A DNA stretch of 26,531 bases from a virus. The stretch covers positions 1-26,531 of the IMG/VR virus record IMGVR_UViG_3300002835_000930, one strand, 5' to 3'. The translations under genes were made by a program, and so were the position numbers. The notes under the pieces are model-generated. The model did not search any database. It was not told where the DNA came from and saw nothing but the letters and a program-made list of their open reading frames with translations. Below are positions 6,803 through 14,046 of this stretch, in pieces (within the stretch, counting starts at the first letter, position 1; every line of letters starts with the position of its first letter).

Positions 6803-7136
6803 CATTTTCTCCATTATGACTTACCCAAAATACCATATTATTTTCCTCATCGTCCCAAGCACATTCTATCAAGTTTTTAGATGCTAATCGTGATAAGGCT
6901 ACTCCATAAATCCAATCGGCAGTTGCATAAAAAATATCATCAATAGCATCATCATCTAAAATGACTCTATCCTGCTCATCTATTCCACTAGAATATTGCT
7001 TTATCAAATTCTTGAGTTGATGAATAGTAATAAAATCATCCAAATTTTCTGAATAATCTTTACTAATACTATTTGCTGCTGCTACTCTCATTTCATCAGC
7101 ATAAGCATCCAAGTTACTTATCGCATAAATATTCAT
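6756..7136 (-). CDS. Conserved hypothetical phage protein
   Basis: A 126-residue acidic protein. Residues about 30-85 (DFITIHQLKNLIKQYS, then DDDAIDDIFYATADWIYG) look helical, and a short C-terminal domain holds CAWDDEENNMVFW. The last about 16 residues (EPKSRSDNANSGSN) are low complexity and read from DNA shared with the start of the next gene. The ATG follows TTGGAGATATC. Function unknown. Confidence 0.8.
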   Translation of the reverse strand: MNIYAISNLDAYADEMRVAAANSISKDYSENLDDFITIHQLKNLIKQYSSGIDEQDRVILDDDAIDDIFYATADWIYGVALSRLASKNLIECAWDDEENNMVFWVSHNGENDEPKSRSDNANSGSN

Positions 7137-7147
7137 GATATCTCCAA

Positions 7148-7426
7148 TTAGAATATATATTTCTTTACACCTTTTGAGGACACATTTTTATCAGAAATTT
7201 GATCATTTAAGTTATCAATAGTATTCTGTAATGTATATTCTCCTCTTGGTAGCCAACTTGAATCATTAGTAAGAGCGGTAATAATCTGTGGAACATAATG
7301 AGAATGGGCCAGATAATATTCTTTTTCACATTCCTTGTTTTGTCGTAAAATATTCTCAATAGATTCTAAGCATTTAAGAATTTGATTTCTATAATCACAT
7401 AATTCTTGAATGGTTTTTTTGTTCAT
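7148..7426 (-). CDS. Hypothetical protein
   Basis: A 92-residue protein with an N-terminal helix (TIQELCDYRNQILKCLESIENIL) and a middle section containing HSHYVPQIITALTNDSSWL. The start forms an ATGA overlap with the zinc-ribbon gene and has a GAAGAAG SD. It is likely co-translated with it. No family is recognised. Confidence 0.75.
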   Translation of the reverse strand: MNKKTIQELCDYRNQILKCLESIENILRQNKECEKEYYLAHSHYVPQIITALTNDSSWLPRGEYTLQNTIDNLNDQISDKNVSSKGVKKYIF

Positions 7427-7827
7427 ACTTCTTCTTTCTTTTTGATTTTAAGTAGAGTATGCGGAGTTTTTCTCAAGCCAGTATTTTTATCATGATAAGT
7501 TGGTCCCATATAAATGTGACAATAACCACCATCTTTTTCCGTACTCCATGCTAAGATACCTTTGTCATCAACTCCCTGTACACTAAATCTTCCACGGTAG
7601 CCCATAGGAACGTATTCGCCGTCATTATTCATAAAGTATGGACCGCCATTAACCTTAATTAAATCACCGCGAACCAGTTGGTGCCAATCAAAATCTCGTA
7701 CTACTCTATTTTTTCTACCCTTGTTTTTGATTTTTAATACAAACGGAGTATTGCACTTTGGACAAATATACGCACGGGGACCAGTGCAAAAACCGCACGA
7801 CGAGCATGACTTACAACCTTTTGGCAT
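7423..7827 (-). CDS. Zinc-ribbon protein of unknown function
   Basis: A 134-residue protein. Three CxxC-type pairs occupy the first about 25 residues (CKSCSSCGFC, then CPKC). The next part, DWHQLVRGDLIKVNGGPYF and MGYRGRFSVQGVDDKGILAW, looks like an SH3-like beta-barrel. Similar zinc-ribbon plus barrel proteins occur in large phages (recalled). The start at 7827 has AGGAG at 8 nt; a longer reading to 7893 is excluded because it contains the promoter. Nucleic-acid or protein binding is likely but not shown. Confidence 0.8.
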   Translation of the reverse strand: MPKGCKSCSSCGFCTGPRAYICPKCNTPFVLKIKNKGRKNRVVRDFDWHQLVRGDLIKVNGGPYFMNNDGEYVPMGYRGRFSVQGVDDKGILAWSTEKDGGYCHIYMGPTYHDKNTGLRKTPHTLLKIKKKEEV

Positions 7828-7861
7828 AGTAAATTCTCCTTTAATTGCCGAATCATCTCTA

Positions 7862-7889
7862 AGTATATCACACTTATCGGCTTTGTCAA
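7862..7889 (-). promoter_or_regulatory. Sigma70-type promoter
   Basis: -35 TTGACA (7884-7889), 16 bp spacer, -10 TATACT (7862-7867). The spacer contains CCGATAAGTGTGA. CTAAAGAC just upstream is shared with other promoters here. Confidence 0.88.
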
Positions 7890-7899
7890 CCACCAGTCT

Positions 7900-8142
7900 T
7901 TAGTTTTTTTGTTTTGGGTTGTTTTTACTAGAGAAATCTATATATTTTCTGTTATCTGTAGTAAATAAACTATAATGATCACTGTTTATAGTGAGTTCTA
8001 GTTCTTCACATAATATTCTATAGTCGCTAAAACTTTTGTCTTTATTATAAACCCTAAATACAAAATCTTGAGCTTTAGTATTCCACATTAAAAAACCTTT
8101 TGTTCCACTAGCATTTTTTTCATTAATCATTTTATTTTCCAT
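7900..8142 (-). CDS. Conserved hypothetical phage protein
   Basis: An 80-residue, probably beta-rich protein with GFLMWNTKAQDFVFRVYNKD followed by a DYRILCEELELTI stretch and RKYIDFS. It resembles small phage proteins of unknown function (recalled). The first ATG overlaps the upstream stop by 11 nt and lacks SD; the second ATG at 8130 has GGA 6 nt upstream and may be the real start. It ends in PKQKN right at a promoter. Confidence 0.7.
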   Translation of the reverse strand: MENKMINEKNASGTKGFLMWNTKAQDFVFRVYNKDKSFSDYRILCEELELTINSDHYSLFTTDNRKYIDFSSKNNPKQKN

Positions 8143-8416
8143 CTAAAGGATAATAACTATTTAAATTAGCATCACAATTTAAGAATGAATATCTTCTTTC
8201 TTTCAGATATTTTATAGTACTTTTAAAGCATGATTCACATAAATGTATTTCATATTCTTTACCATCCATAGTTGATCCATATCCCCACACCGCTTCTATC
8301 GAGGCATATTCGTGACCAAAGTTTTCATATGAGCAAGATCCACCACAAATATCACAAATTATTTCTGCTAAAATGTCAACGCTTTTCTTTTTGAACCTTT
8401 TCATATTACCATACAT
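8132..8416 (-). CDS. Cys-rich putative zinc-binding protein
   Basis: A 94-residue protein with ICDICGGSC near residues 20-28 and LCESCF near 59-64, consistent with one zinc site around a central strand pair (YASIEAVWGYGSTMDGKEY). The start is either 8416, inside the end of the upstream gene, or 8404, right after its stop (TAATATG). Function unknown. Confidence 0.75.
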   Translation of the reverse strand: MYGNMKRFKKKSVDILAEIICDICGGSCSYENFGHEYASIEAVWGYGSTMDGKEYEIHLCESCFKSTIKYLKERRYSFLNCDANLNSYYPLDGK

Positions 8417-8783
8417 TCCTATAAATGCCGGATTCTAATTTTGGTTCATACGGTTTAATAAACCATCCCAAATTTAGTAAATCATTTGTAATTTCTGATG
8501 AAACCTCTCCCTCTGGAAGATATCCTTCAATATCTACCATACCAGAACAATACCAATCCACATAATATTCTTTTTTTGTCAAATCGTCTTTAAAAGTATT
8601 TCTTAGTTCTGCAACTATTCCGCCAGAATGTCTCCACGAACAAGTCCATTCTTCATCGTTCTTAAAAAATCTATTATTACAAAGAGCAGCATAAAGATTT
8701 TGAGCATATTTAGAGTTCTTGCACTTAGATACTATCCAATCTGTTTTAAATAAATCATACTCTAAATCTGCTTTCATGTCCAT
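8406..8783 (-). CDS. Conserved hypothetical phage protein
   Basis: A 125-residue protein. The core contains EEWTCSWRHSGGIVAELRN, then YYVDWYCSGMVDIEGYLPEG and a helix ending LGW. This order (WrhSGGIvAelR ... DWYCSG ... e.t.ei...L..lGW) is seen in a common uncharacterised phage protein (recalled). The ATG has GGAG 6 nt upstream and overlaps the preceding gene by 10 nt. Confidence 0.82.
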   Translation of the reverse strand: MDMKADLEYDLFKTDWIVSKCKNSKYAQNLYAALCNNRFFKNDEEWTCSWRHSGGIVAELRNTFKDDLTKKEYYVDWYCSGMVDIEGYLPEGEVSSEITNDLLNLGWFIKPYEPKLESGIYRNVW

Positions 8784-9499
8784 AAATGACTCCTAATATT
8801 AATTAGTTCAATTAACTTATCAGTATCTTCTCTATCATAACTTCTTTCCATCTCATCTATTAAACGATAGTAATGTTTCCCATGGGTTTTTTTTGTGATA
8901 ATATCATAAGGGTCTTCTCGATTGGGTCTAGTTTTAGTCCACCACTCATACAATGCTCGTATCTTAATTGATGCTTCTGCTTGTGGAGTCAATTTATTAT
9001 AATCTGGATCATTAGGATCGCATCCATAGTCTTCTTCATTAAATCTTAAATTACTTGCCCACTCAAAATAATCATATGCCGCTTCAACAGATCGGCCATT
9101 TTTAAAAGTGTACTTTTTATTTCGATCCCATTTGCTTAGGTGAGACAGTTCTTTCTCTACAAATTCTACTAATTCATTAAATAAGCCGTGAAGAATTCTG
9201 GTATCAAGATCGTACCATTGTCCTTTTTTTAGATCTGTTTTTAGATTGTGTGTTTGTGTTATATATCTATTACGAACATAGCATTTTATGCTATAACAAA
9301 GATCAGATGGATAACAAACTAGATTTTGTAATTTGTGTAGTAATGTGTCGCTCATCCAATATCTCCACGGTCTTTCTTTTTTTTGTTTGTTTCTCCAACT
9401 TTCCCAATCTTCTAAAGATAGAGCAAATGGTTTCCTTTCTCCCCTAATCCAATCTGCAATTTTAGAGCAACTCCAGTATTTGATTCGGCTTCTTATCAT
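8774..9499 (-). CDS. Conserved large-phage protein of unknown function
   Basis: A 241-residue protein rich in Trp and Tyr. It has an N-terminal SKIADWIRGERKPFALSLEDW, then RPWRYWMSDTLLHKLQ, a WYDLDTRILHGLFNELVEFVE helix, and a C-terminal HYYRLIDEMERSYDREDT helix. This order is familiar from many aquatic myoviruses but has no known activity (recalled). SD AAGGA precedes the ATG. No catalytic motif is recognised. Confidence 0.85.
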   Translation of the reverse strand: MIRSRIKYWSCSKIADWIRGERKPFALSLEDWESWRNKQKKERPWRYWMSDTLLHKLQNLVCYPSDLCYSIKCYVRNRYITQTHNLKTDLKKGQWYDLDTRILHGLFNELVEFVEKELSHLSKWDRNKKYTFKNGRSVEAAYDYFEWASNLRFNEEDYGCDPNDPDYNKLTPQAEASIKIRALYEWWTKTRPNREDPYDIITKKTHGKHYYRLIDEMERSYDREDTDKLIELINIRSHLWT

Positions 9500-9503
9500 T
9501 ATT

Positions 9504-9854
9504 TCATTCCTTCTCTGCTTCCATTATAATATCTATATTCCATCCTATTGGAGCAAAATATTCTGAACCGGAAACTCTAAGATTACCACTAGTATTAGGA
9601 TATATTTTTGGTTTTTGATGTAAACTTGTGATACTTATAATTTGTTCATGGCCGTCTGGTCTAGTAACTTTAATCTTGTGATTATAAGTTTCACAACCAA
9701 CGAAACACGCAAACAAACACACTATTAGTAGTAATCTACTCTTGAATTTTATTGCCGATATCATAGCATAACCATTTTCGGGATCATTACTATAAACTCC
9801 TTCGTATTCATTATCCCACCAAGACGGTGATACATCTGGAAGTTCTTTATCCAA
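9504..9854 (-). CDS. Putative membrane or lipoprotein-like protein, start uncertain
   Basis: From the TTG at 9854, which has GGGGAGGA 7-8 nt upstream, the protein has 116 residues with one hydrophobic segment in the middle (RLLLIVCLFACFVGC) and a periplasm-like beta domain after it (KIKVTRPDGHEQI). An ATG at 9764 would instead give an 86-residue lipoprotein with signal peptide and lipobox FVGC, but has no SD. The region before TTG may be part of a frameshifted ORF. Function unknown. Confidence 0.6.
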   Translation of the reverse strand: MDKELPDVSPSWWDNEYEGVYSNDPENGYAMISAIKFKSRLLLIVCLFACFVGCETYNHKIKVTRPDGHEQIISITSLHQKPKIYPNTSGNLRVSGSEYFAPIGWNIDIIMEAEKE

Positions 9855-9957
9855 TTTTTGGTCCTCCCCAATAATCTTTGTCAATTTTTAAATCTGGATT
9901 TATGAGATATCCATTTGGATAATGTCTTTTATAGTATCCTTCTTCGAGTCTATCTTG
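9850..9957 (-). other. Orphan open frame without a start codon (possible frameshift relic)
   Basis: Following the TAA of the upstream gene, the same frame stays open for 35 codons with protein-like composition (DRLEEGYYKRHYPNG, later DKDYWGGPKIG) before its own TAA. No start codon with SD is present. Removing one A from CCAAAAATTGG would join it to the next gene. Confidence 0.4.
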
Positions 9958-10248
9958 TTATTTATAATCTGTTGACATTTCTTCACTATGCCATTGTTTA
10001 ACTGTTTTTAATGCTTCGTTTAAAGTATCAAAACAATGATTTCTAGACGAACCAAGAACATAACTATATATCGAGACTCCAGTAATTTTACATTCACATT
10101 CTTTATCGCTCCAATAATCTCCAAACTCTAAACTTATATTACCTTCAACACTTTTACAATGACCATCAGAGTGTTGAAAATAGTGGTCGTATGCTTCTTT
10201 AAGAAGTTTGCGTATTTGTATTAATTTATCGTGATCAGTTTTGTTCAT
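9958..10248 (-). CDS. Conserved hypothetical phage protein
   Basis: A 96-residue protein. An N-terminal helix (DKLIQIRKLLKEAYDHYFQ) is followed by strands (ISLEFGDYW, CECKITGVSIYSYVLG) and a final helix (TLNEALKTVKQWHSEEM). The ending resembles small phage proteins of unknown function. The start overlaps the upstream gene by 14 nt without SD. The reading frame continues open after the stop. Confidence 0.75.
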   Translation of the reverse strand: MNKTDHDKLIQIRKLLKEAYDHYFQHSDGHCKSVEGNISLEFGDYWSDKECECKITGVSIYSYVLGSSRNHCFDTLNEALKTVKQWHSEEMSTDYK

Positions 10249-10435
10249 TTAGATTTCTCAAAGTATCAGTAATAGTAAATAAAGTATCAGATGAGAACTC
10301 AGTTTCTATTGGCACAAAAACCCATTCGTCTTTTAAAATAAAATATCCATATTCACATTTGTAAACTTTGTCGCTCAAAGTAAAAACATGGGGACCATTA
10401 CATTGATATGGACTAACACAATTAGGACAAACCAT
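10235..10435 (-). CDS. Small Cys-containing protein, possible zinc ribbon
   Basis: A 66-residue protein with CPNCVSPYQC at residues 3-12 and a further Cys at KCEYGYF, so an incomplete zinc ribbon is possible. The strands GYFILKDEWVFVPIE follow. The start lies 14 nt inside the end of the epimerase gene. Function unknown. Confidence 0.7.
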   Translation of the reverse strand: MVCPNCVSPYQCNGPHVFTLSDKVYKCEYGYFILKDEWVFVPIETEFSSDTLFTITDTLRNLNEQN

Positions 10436-11315
10436 AAAATGATAATACCCATTCTTTTAGATCTTGTTTTGGTTGCCAGTTTAATTTAACTTTTGCTAAT
10501 GAAATATCTGCTAATGTTATTTTAGGTTCTATTCTAGTTTCATTGTATTGTTTTTCAGCGTTAAGCCAATTAGCAATAGTGTTTATACTATAACTTTTTC
10601 CATTACCAATATTTAGAATACTATTATTAGCATAATTATTAAGAGATAATATATTGGCATTAGCAACATCTTTTACATAAACAAAATCTCTTTCTTGATT
10701 ACCATCATTACAAATATTTAGTGGTTGATTATTCTTTAATGATCTATAAAAATGACTCAATACACTAACATAAGAGCCAGTAGAGGTCATTCTTTCGCCA
10801 TAAACATTAAAGTATCTTAGTATCACATAATTTATATTGTATAGTTTATTATACAGATAAATATACTCTTCGCCTATATATTTTTGTAGAGCATATGGAC
10901 TAATTGGTTTAATATTTTCTTTTTCGTTGGTTGGAAAATCTTCGCAGTTTCCATATACTGATGATGAACTACTATAAATAATTTTAGTAACATTATTTTG
11001 TCTCATACACTCTAAAATTTTAATAGTGGTATCAACATTACTGTTATTTGATTCATACGGATAATCTATAGAAAATTGAACATTTGGTAAAGCAGCACAG
11101 TGAAATACAGCATTGACTTCTTTAAAGTATTGTGATAGATCTTTGATCGGAGTTAATGATAGATCAATATTAATATAAGAACAAGACGCATTAATATTTT
11201 CTAATGATCCAGTTGATAGATTATCTAGTACAATAACTTCGTGACCATTCTGTATTAATTGGTCAACTATATGACTTCCTATAAATCCGGCCCCACCAGT
11301 TACTAAATATTTCAT
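10422..11315 (-). CDS. NAD-dependent sugar epimerase/dehydratase (extended SDR)
   Basis: A 297-residue extended short-chain dehydrogenase. The NAD motif is VTGGAGFIGSH (5-15). The catalytic triad is suggested by the SSSSSVYG segment (115-122) and Y141xxxK145 in SPYALQKY. RYFNVYGER is the typical UDP-hexose epimerase signature. Length matches UDP-glucose 4-epimerase-like enzymes. The ATG forms an ATGA overlap with the phosphoesterase. It probably makes a nucleotide sugar for the glycosyltransferase in this region (inference). The exact sugar cannot be read. Confidence 0.92.
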   Translation of the reverse strand: MKYLVTGGAGFIGSHIVDQLIQNGHEVIVLDNLSTGSLENINASCSYINIDLSLTPIKDLSQYFKEVNAVFHCAALPNVQFSIDYPYESNNSNVDTTIKILECMRQNNVTKIIYSSSSSVYGNCEDFPTNEKENIKPISPYALQKYIGEEYIYLYNKLYNINYVILRYFNVYGERMTSTGSYVSVLSHFYRSLKNNQPLNICNDGNQERDFVYVKDVANANILSLNNYANNSILNIGNGKSYSINTIANWLNAEKQYNETRIEPKITLADISLAKVKLNWQPKQDLKEWVLSFYGLS

Positions 11316-11977
11316 ATAAACTCTAACTCCACTTGACCATCTTTTAAAGTCAAATAAGAACAATCTTTTTCTGTCCAGCATCCACTATTAGTATACCACA
11401 CAGAATGGCTTTTGTCAATGATCGGATGATGAGTATGCCCTAAACATACAATGTCAACGCCTTTTGATACTGCATATTTGCGAGAACTACTAATCATATT
11501 TTCTGTGCATCTTAAATAGATTTTGGATCTATTCTTTATAAGTTTAGGTAGGAATCTTTTATCGAATCTTTGGATTGTTCTATATAAATAATCTGCTATC
11601 TTTGTGGTTTTAGGATATTTGTATATAAAATCATCAAATTTATCACCATGTAAACATAATACTATTTTATTTCCACTCACAAAAGAGTATTCGTCTTTAA
11701 AATCTACTCCTATTAAGTGAGAAATAATCTCAGAATCGCCATCGTGATTTCCTCTTATCCAAACTATTTCCGTATTTTTGCTCAATGTTCTAAGCAAAGA
11801 TAGTATATTCCAATGATTCTTTTTTAGTCTGCGAAAATCTAAATTATCAAACAGATCGCCATTGATAATCAATCTATTTGTTTTAGAATCTATCAACTCT
11901 AAAAAATCATATAGTTTTTTACTTTCGCAAACATCACTACCCAAGTGAATGTCGCTAATTATAATAGCATCATTCAT
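11312..11977 (-). CDS. Calcineurin-like metallophosphoesterase (LpxH-like)
   Basis: A 221-residue phosphoesterase. All metal motifs are present: SDIHLGS (8-14), INGDLFDN, IRGNHDGD, LHGDKFD and GHTHHP. The order and HGDxFD spacing resemble LpxH (UDP-2,3-diacylglucosamine hydrolase), but the lipid-binding part cannot be judged. The ATG at 11977 starts directly at the motif-bearing strand; it lacks a clear SD and overlaps a 23-residue ORF by 8 nt, so coupling is likely. It might act on nucleotides, lipids or phosphoproteins. Confidence 0.88.
   Translation of the reverse strand: MNDAIIISDIHLGSDVCESKKLYDFLELIDSKTNRLIINGDLFDNLDFRRLKKNHWNILSLLRTLSKNTEIVWIRGNHDGDSEIISHLIGVDFKDEYSFVSGNKIVLCLHGDKFDDFIYKYPKTTKIADYLYRTIQRFDKRFLPKLIKNRSKIYLRCTENMISSSRKYAVSKGVDIVCLGHTHHPIIDKSHSVWYTNSGCWTEKDCSYLTLKDGQVELEFI
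11390..11418 (-). promoter_or_regulatory. Intragenic sigma70-type promoter before the epimerase
   Basis: -35 TTGACA (11413-11418), 17 bp spacer ending TGTGTGG, -10 TATACT (11390-11395), inside the phosphoesterase coding sequence. The match is as good as the intergenic promoters, and the epimerase ATG is 75 nt beyond the -10. Confidence 0.65.
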
Positions 11978-12041
11978 ACAGTGTATAAACAAACAATCCA
12001 ACAGAAAATACTATAAATGCTATCATTATTGTTGTATACAT
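11970..12041 (-). CDS. 23-residue membrane microprotein
   Basis: MYTTIMIAFIVFSVGLFVYT followed by LYE and TGA. Almost the whole peptide is one membrane helix. AAGGA lies 8 nt before the ATG, and the stop overlaps the phosphoesterase start by 8 nt. It may be a real microprotein or a coupling leader. Confidence 0.6.
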   Translation of the reverse strand: MYTTIMIAFIVFSVGLFVYTLYE

Positions 12042-12045
12042 AAAA

Positions 12046-12195
12046 TTATCCTTTAGTTTCGATTAACTGATCATATTCTTTCAGTTGTGGGAGTTTAAAC
12101 TTATCATAACCAATAAAAACTTGGCTAGTAATAACCCCCATCCCGGTAATGAGAGTTATAACTAGACCAACTATAAATATAGTAAAGTTACTCAT
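12046..12195 (-). CDS. Small membrane protein
   Basis: A 49-residue protein. Residues 4-27 (FTIFIVGLVITLITGMGVIT) form a membrane segment, followed by a charged tail (YDKFKLPQLKEYDQLIETKG). ATGA-type overlap with the upstream gene suggests coupled translation. The end of this gene carries the SD for the next microprotein. Function unknown. Confidence 0.65.
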   Translation of the reverse strand: MSNFTIFIVGLVITLITGMGVITSQVFIGYDKFKLPQLKEYDQLIETKG

Positions 12196-12350
12196 TTGAC
12201 AAGGTTTCCTAAACTAAGAATACTAGGAACCCAAAGTCCAACGAAAATGGCCTGATCCCTATTAACATCACCATCTCCAAGAAACCATAAAGTTACGCTA
12301 AAAACAAAACTAGCAAACGCAGCAACCACAAAATAGCCACAACTCTTCAT
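12192..12350 (-). CDS. Small two-segment membrane protein
   Basis: A 52-residue protein. Hydrophobic stretches YFVVAAFASFVFSVTLWFL and AIFVGLWVPSILSLG flank a polar turn (GDGDVNRDQ), suggesting a hairpin in the membrane. AAAGG precedes the ATG. It is first in a run of three overlapping membrane microproteins before the phosphoesterase. A holin-like or envelope role is possible but unproven. Confidence 0.65.
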   Translation of the reverse strand: MKSCGYFVVAAFASFVFSVTLWFLGDGDVNRDQAIFVGLWVPSILSLGNLVK

Positions 12351-12365
12351 ATAATTAACCTTTCT

Positions 12366-12551
12366 TTAAAAAGTATTTCTAATTTCTCTCAGTATTTTTC
12401 GTGCCAACGCGGCACCACCAACTATCCTACCTTCATTATAGTCATCAAGACCATAACCAACAGTTGATTCTCTATCTTTTTGATCTTGTATAGCCTCTAA
12501 ACAAAGTTTTTCTACTATACTTTTAAGTTCATAATATTGTTTGTTAATCAT
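12366..12551 (-). CDS. Small hypothetical protein
   Basis: A 61-residue protein with helix YYELKSIVEKLCLEAIQDQ, a DYNEGRIVGGAALARKIL segment and a basic end. No SD is visible; the ATG is 16 nt beyond the upstream stop. Function unknown. Confidence 0.65.
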   Translation of the reverse strand: MINKQYYELKSIVEKLCLEAIQDQKDRESTVGYGLDDYNEGRIVGGAALARKILREIRNTF

Positions 12552-12566
12552 AAATTAATATTGAAT

Positions 12567-12986
12567 TCAAATGTAGCCTTCATCATTTGCTCCAAAATGT
12601 TTCATAACTCCATCACGAACAACAAATACTTTTACTTTACCACTAGACCTAATATAATCACGCCCACCATCAATCATATTACCATTATCGAAACTCTTAT
12701 AATCATGACGATGAACGCTATATTCTAGATTTCCCTCATCATTTTCTACCATACCGAAAGTTAAATTTTCTACTCCATCAGCATTGGCTATATATGGTTT
12801 ATCATTACGAAACAATATTGCAAAATATTTATTACCAAATTCTGGATGTGGAGTTTCTCTGTAAAATACATCAGCAATTGCATTATTAAATTCTGTAGTG
12901 CAAACGTGTTTGATTGGTACTCCGTCTTTCTCAGAATACAGTTCGCAAACTTTCTCAGTATTGGTTATAGGGCAGTGTTTGATCAT
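12567..12986 (-). CDS. Conserved hypothetical phage protein
   Basis: A 139-residue protein. The N-terminus has Cys residues (HCPITNTEKVCELY, then HVCTTEF). The rest contains IADVFYRETPHPEFGNKYFA and YSVHRHDYKSFDNGNMIDGG, ending in VKVFVVRDGVMKHF strands. A compact alpha/beta enzyme-like or binding fold is possible, but no motif is recognised. TAATG overlap with the upstream gene. Confidence 0.8.
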   Translation of the reverse strand: MIKHCPITNTEKVCELYSEKDGVPIKHVCTTEFNNAIADVFYRETPHPEFGNKYFAILFRNDKPYIANADGVENLTFGMVENDEGNLEYSVHRHDYKSFDNGNMIDGGRDYIRSSGKVKVFVVRDGVMKHFGANDEGYI

Positions 12987-13186
12987 TAGAATAGTTTTCC
13001 AAGAAGTTCTTTGATTGTGTGGGTAATGTTCACGCCATTAACAATTAGTTCTTTATGTGTATCCCCGTAGCGATTACTGGCTATTTCGTAGCACCAATTT
13101 ATAGCATACTCTTGATCCTTTGTCAAGCGAATTCTTTGTGGTTCATCTTTTTTGTTTTGTAGATAATCTGGTGGCGGCAGTATCAT
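12986..13186 (-). CDS. Small hypothetical protein
   Basis: A 66-residue protein starting MILPPPDYLQNKKDEPQRI, then a helix (DQEYAINWCYEIASNRYG) and LIVNGVNITHTIKELLG. It overlaps both neighbours (ATGA upstream, TAATG downstream). Not recognised. Confidence 0.75.
   Translation of the reverse strand: MILPPPDYLQNKKDEPQRIRLTKDQEYAINWCYEIASNRYGDTHKELIVNGVNITHTIKELLGKLF
13098..13126 (-). promoter_or_regulatory. Possible intragenic promoter
   Basis: -35 TTGACA (13121-13126), 17 bp spacer, -10 TATAAA (13098-13103), inside a coding sequence. The fit is good but the spacer lacks the TGTGG feature shared by many promoters here, so chance is possible. Confidence 0.35.
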
Positions 13187-13620
13187 GATTTATTCCTACA
13201 ATTATCGCACAATGTACTTATCCATCCACCTTTATTTGGTTTGCCACTATTACCACAAGCCTCACACACTTTATAACTATATTCTTCTGCCATGTCTATA
13301 ATACCCTCAACATAATCGTCGCCGCCACTAAAATATATGCGAAGCCCACCAAACTTTTCCTTTATCTGATCAAATTTAACAGGAACGTAGTCTAAATCTG
13401 ATTGATCATTTTCTTTATTATTCTCATTTCTAATCCTTACTCTGTCTGCTATATTATTCTCATGCTGGAAGATTCTCCAACAAACAGAAGATAATAGTTC
13501 ATACCAGCCATTATTACATTCTATGCCCCAACACATACATGATTCCATACAAGATTTGCTCGTATTGGAAAATAGTTGTGGATATTTTTCAAATAGGGTA
13601 TTTTGTAATTCTTGATCCAT
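13183..13620 (-). CDS. Conserved phage protein with C-terminal zinc-ribbon
   Basis: A 145-residue protein of a type common in phages: KYPQLF near the start, CMCWGIECNNGWYELLS, then FDQIKEKFGGLRIYFSGGDDYVEGIIDMAEEYS split over a turn, and a C-terminal CEACG...CDNC zinc ribbon. The family is known only as hypothetical (recalled). SD is AAGG/GAG. Likely nucleic-acid-related because of the ribbon, but no activity is established. Confidence 0.85.
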   Translation of the reverse strand: MDQELQNTLFEKYPQLFSNTSKSCMESCMCWGIECNNGWYELLSSVCWRIFQHENNIADRVRIRNENNKENDQSDLDYVPVKFDQIKEKFGGLRIYFSGGDDYVEGIIDMAEEYSYKVCEACGNSGKPNKGGWISTLCDNCRNKS

Positions 13621-13624
13621 AGTC

Positions 13625-13846
13625 TCAAACCTTGTTAGAACTGTGTATAATATCTAATTTTGACTTGTTAACTAGTCTAGCAAAATAACTTCCACAAATT
13701 CTTTTCTTAACAAGTTGATCTTCTTCAAATTCACAATATAGGTTTATTCTATACTTATCGTCATAAACATTTACGATCTTGTTACCAATATAGTTTTTAG
13801 GCTTAGAGATTTGCTTAAACAATAATCCTTCTACTTGAAGTTCCAT
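13625..13846 (-). CDS. Small hypothetical protein
   Basis: A 73-residue, probably beta-rich protein (QVEGLLFKQISKPKNYIGNK, RINLYCEFEEDQLVKK). One-base TAATG overlap with the upstream gene. No family is recognised. Confidence 0.75.
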   Translation of the reverse strand: MELQVEGLLFKQISKPKNYIGNKIVNVYDDKYRINLYCEFEEDQLVKKRICGSYFARLVNKSKLDIIHSSNKV

Positions 13847-14046
13847 TAGTCTTTCTCCACATTGGTCATTAAAACAAACTTTGTTACTTTAGTTTTTTCG
13901 TCTGTGAGAAAATAAGTGTCACAATAATTTAGTTCATCATTTGCGGCATCATAAACTTTTACTTCTCCCTGCCAATCAAAAGTTCCATGCTTACTAATAC
14001 TATTTGCTTGTTCGTGCAAAAAATTGTATAGTTCTAACCAAGTCAT
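13846..14046 (-). CDS. Conserved small phage protein
   Basis: A 66-residue protein with MTWLELYNFLHEQANSI, then FDWQGEVKVYD and a CDTYFLTDE strand. This short alpha-beta arrangement is found in other phages without known function (recalled). ATGA overlap with the zinc protein gene upstream. Confidence 0.8.
   Translation of the reverse strand: MTWLELYNFLHEQANSISKHGTFDWQGEVKVYDAANDELNYCDTYFLTDEKTKVTKFVLMTNVEKD

Noticed and set aside
9840-10248. Stop-codon reassignment (TAA read as amino acid)
   Set aside because: TAA, TAG and TGA all end other genes at sensible places, so a standard code is more likely than recoding genome-wide.
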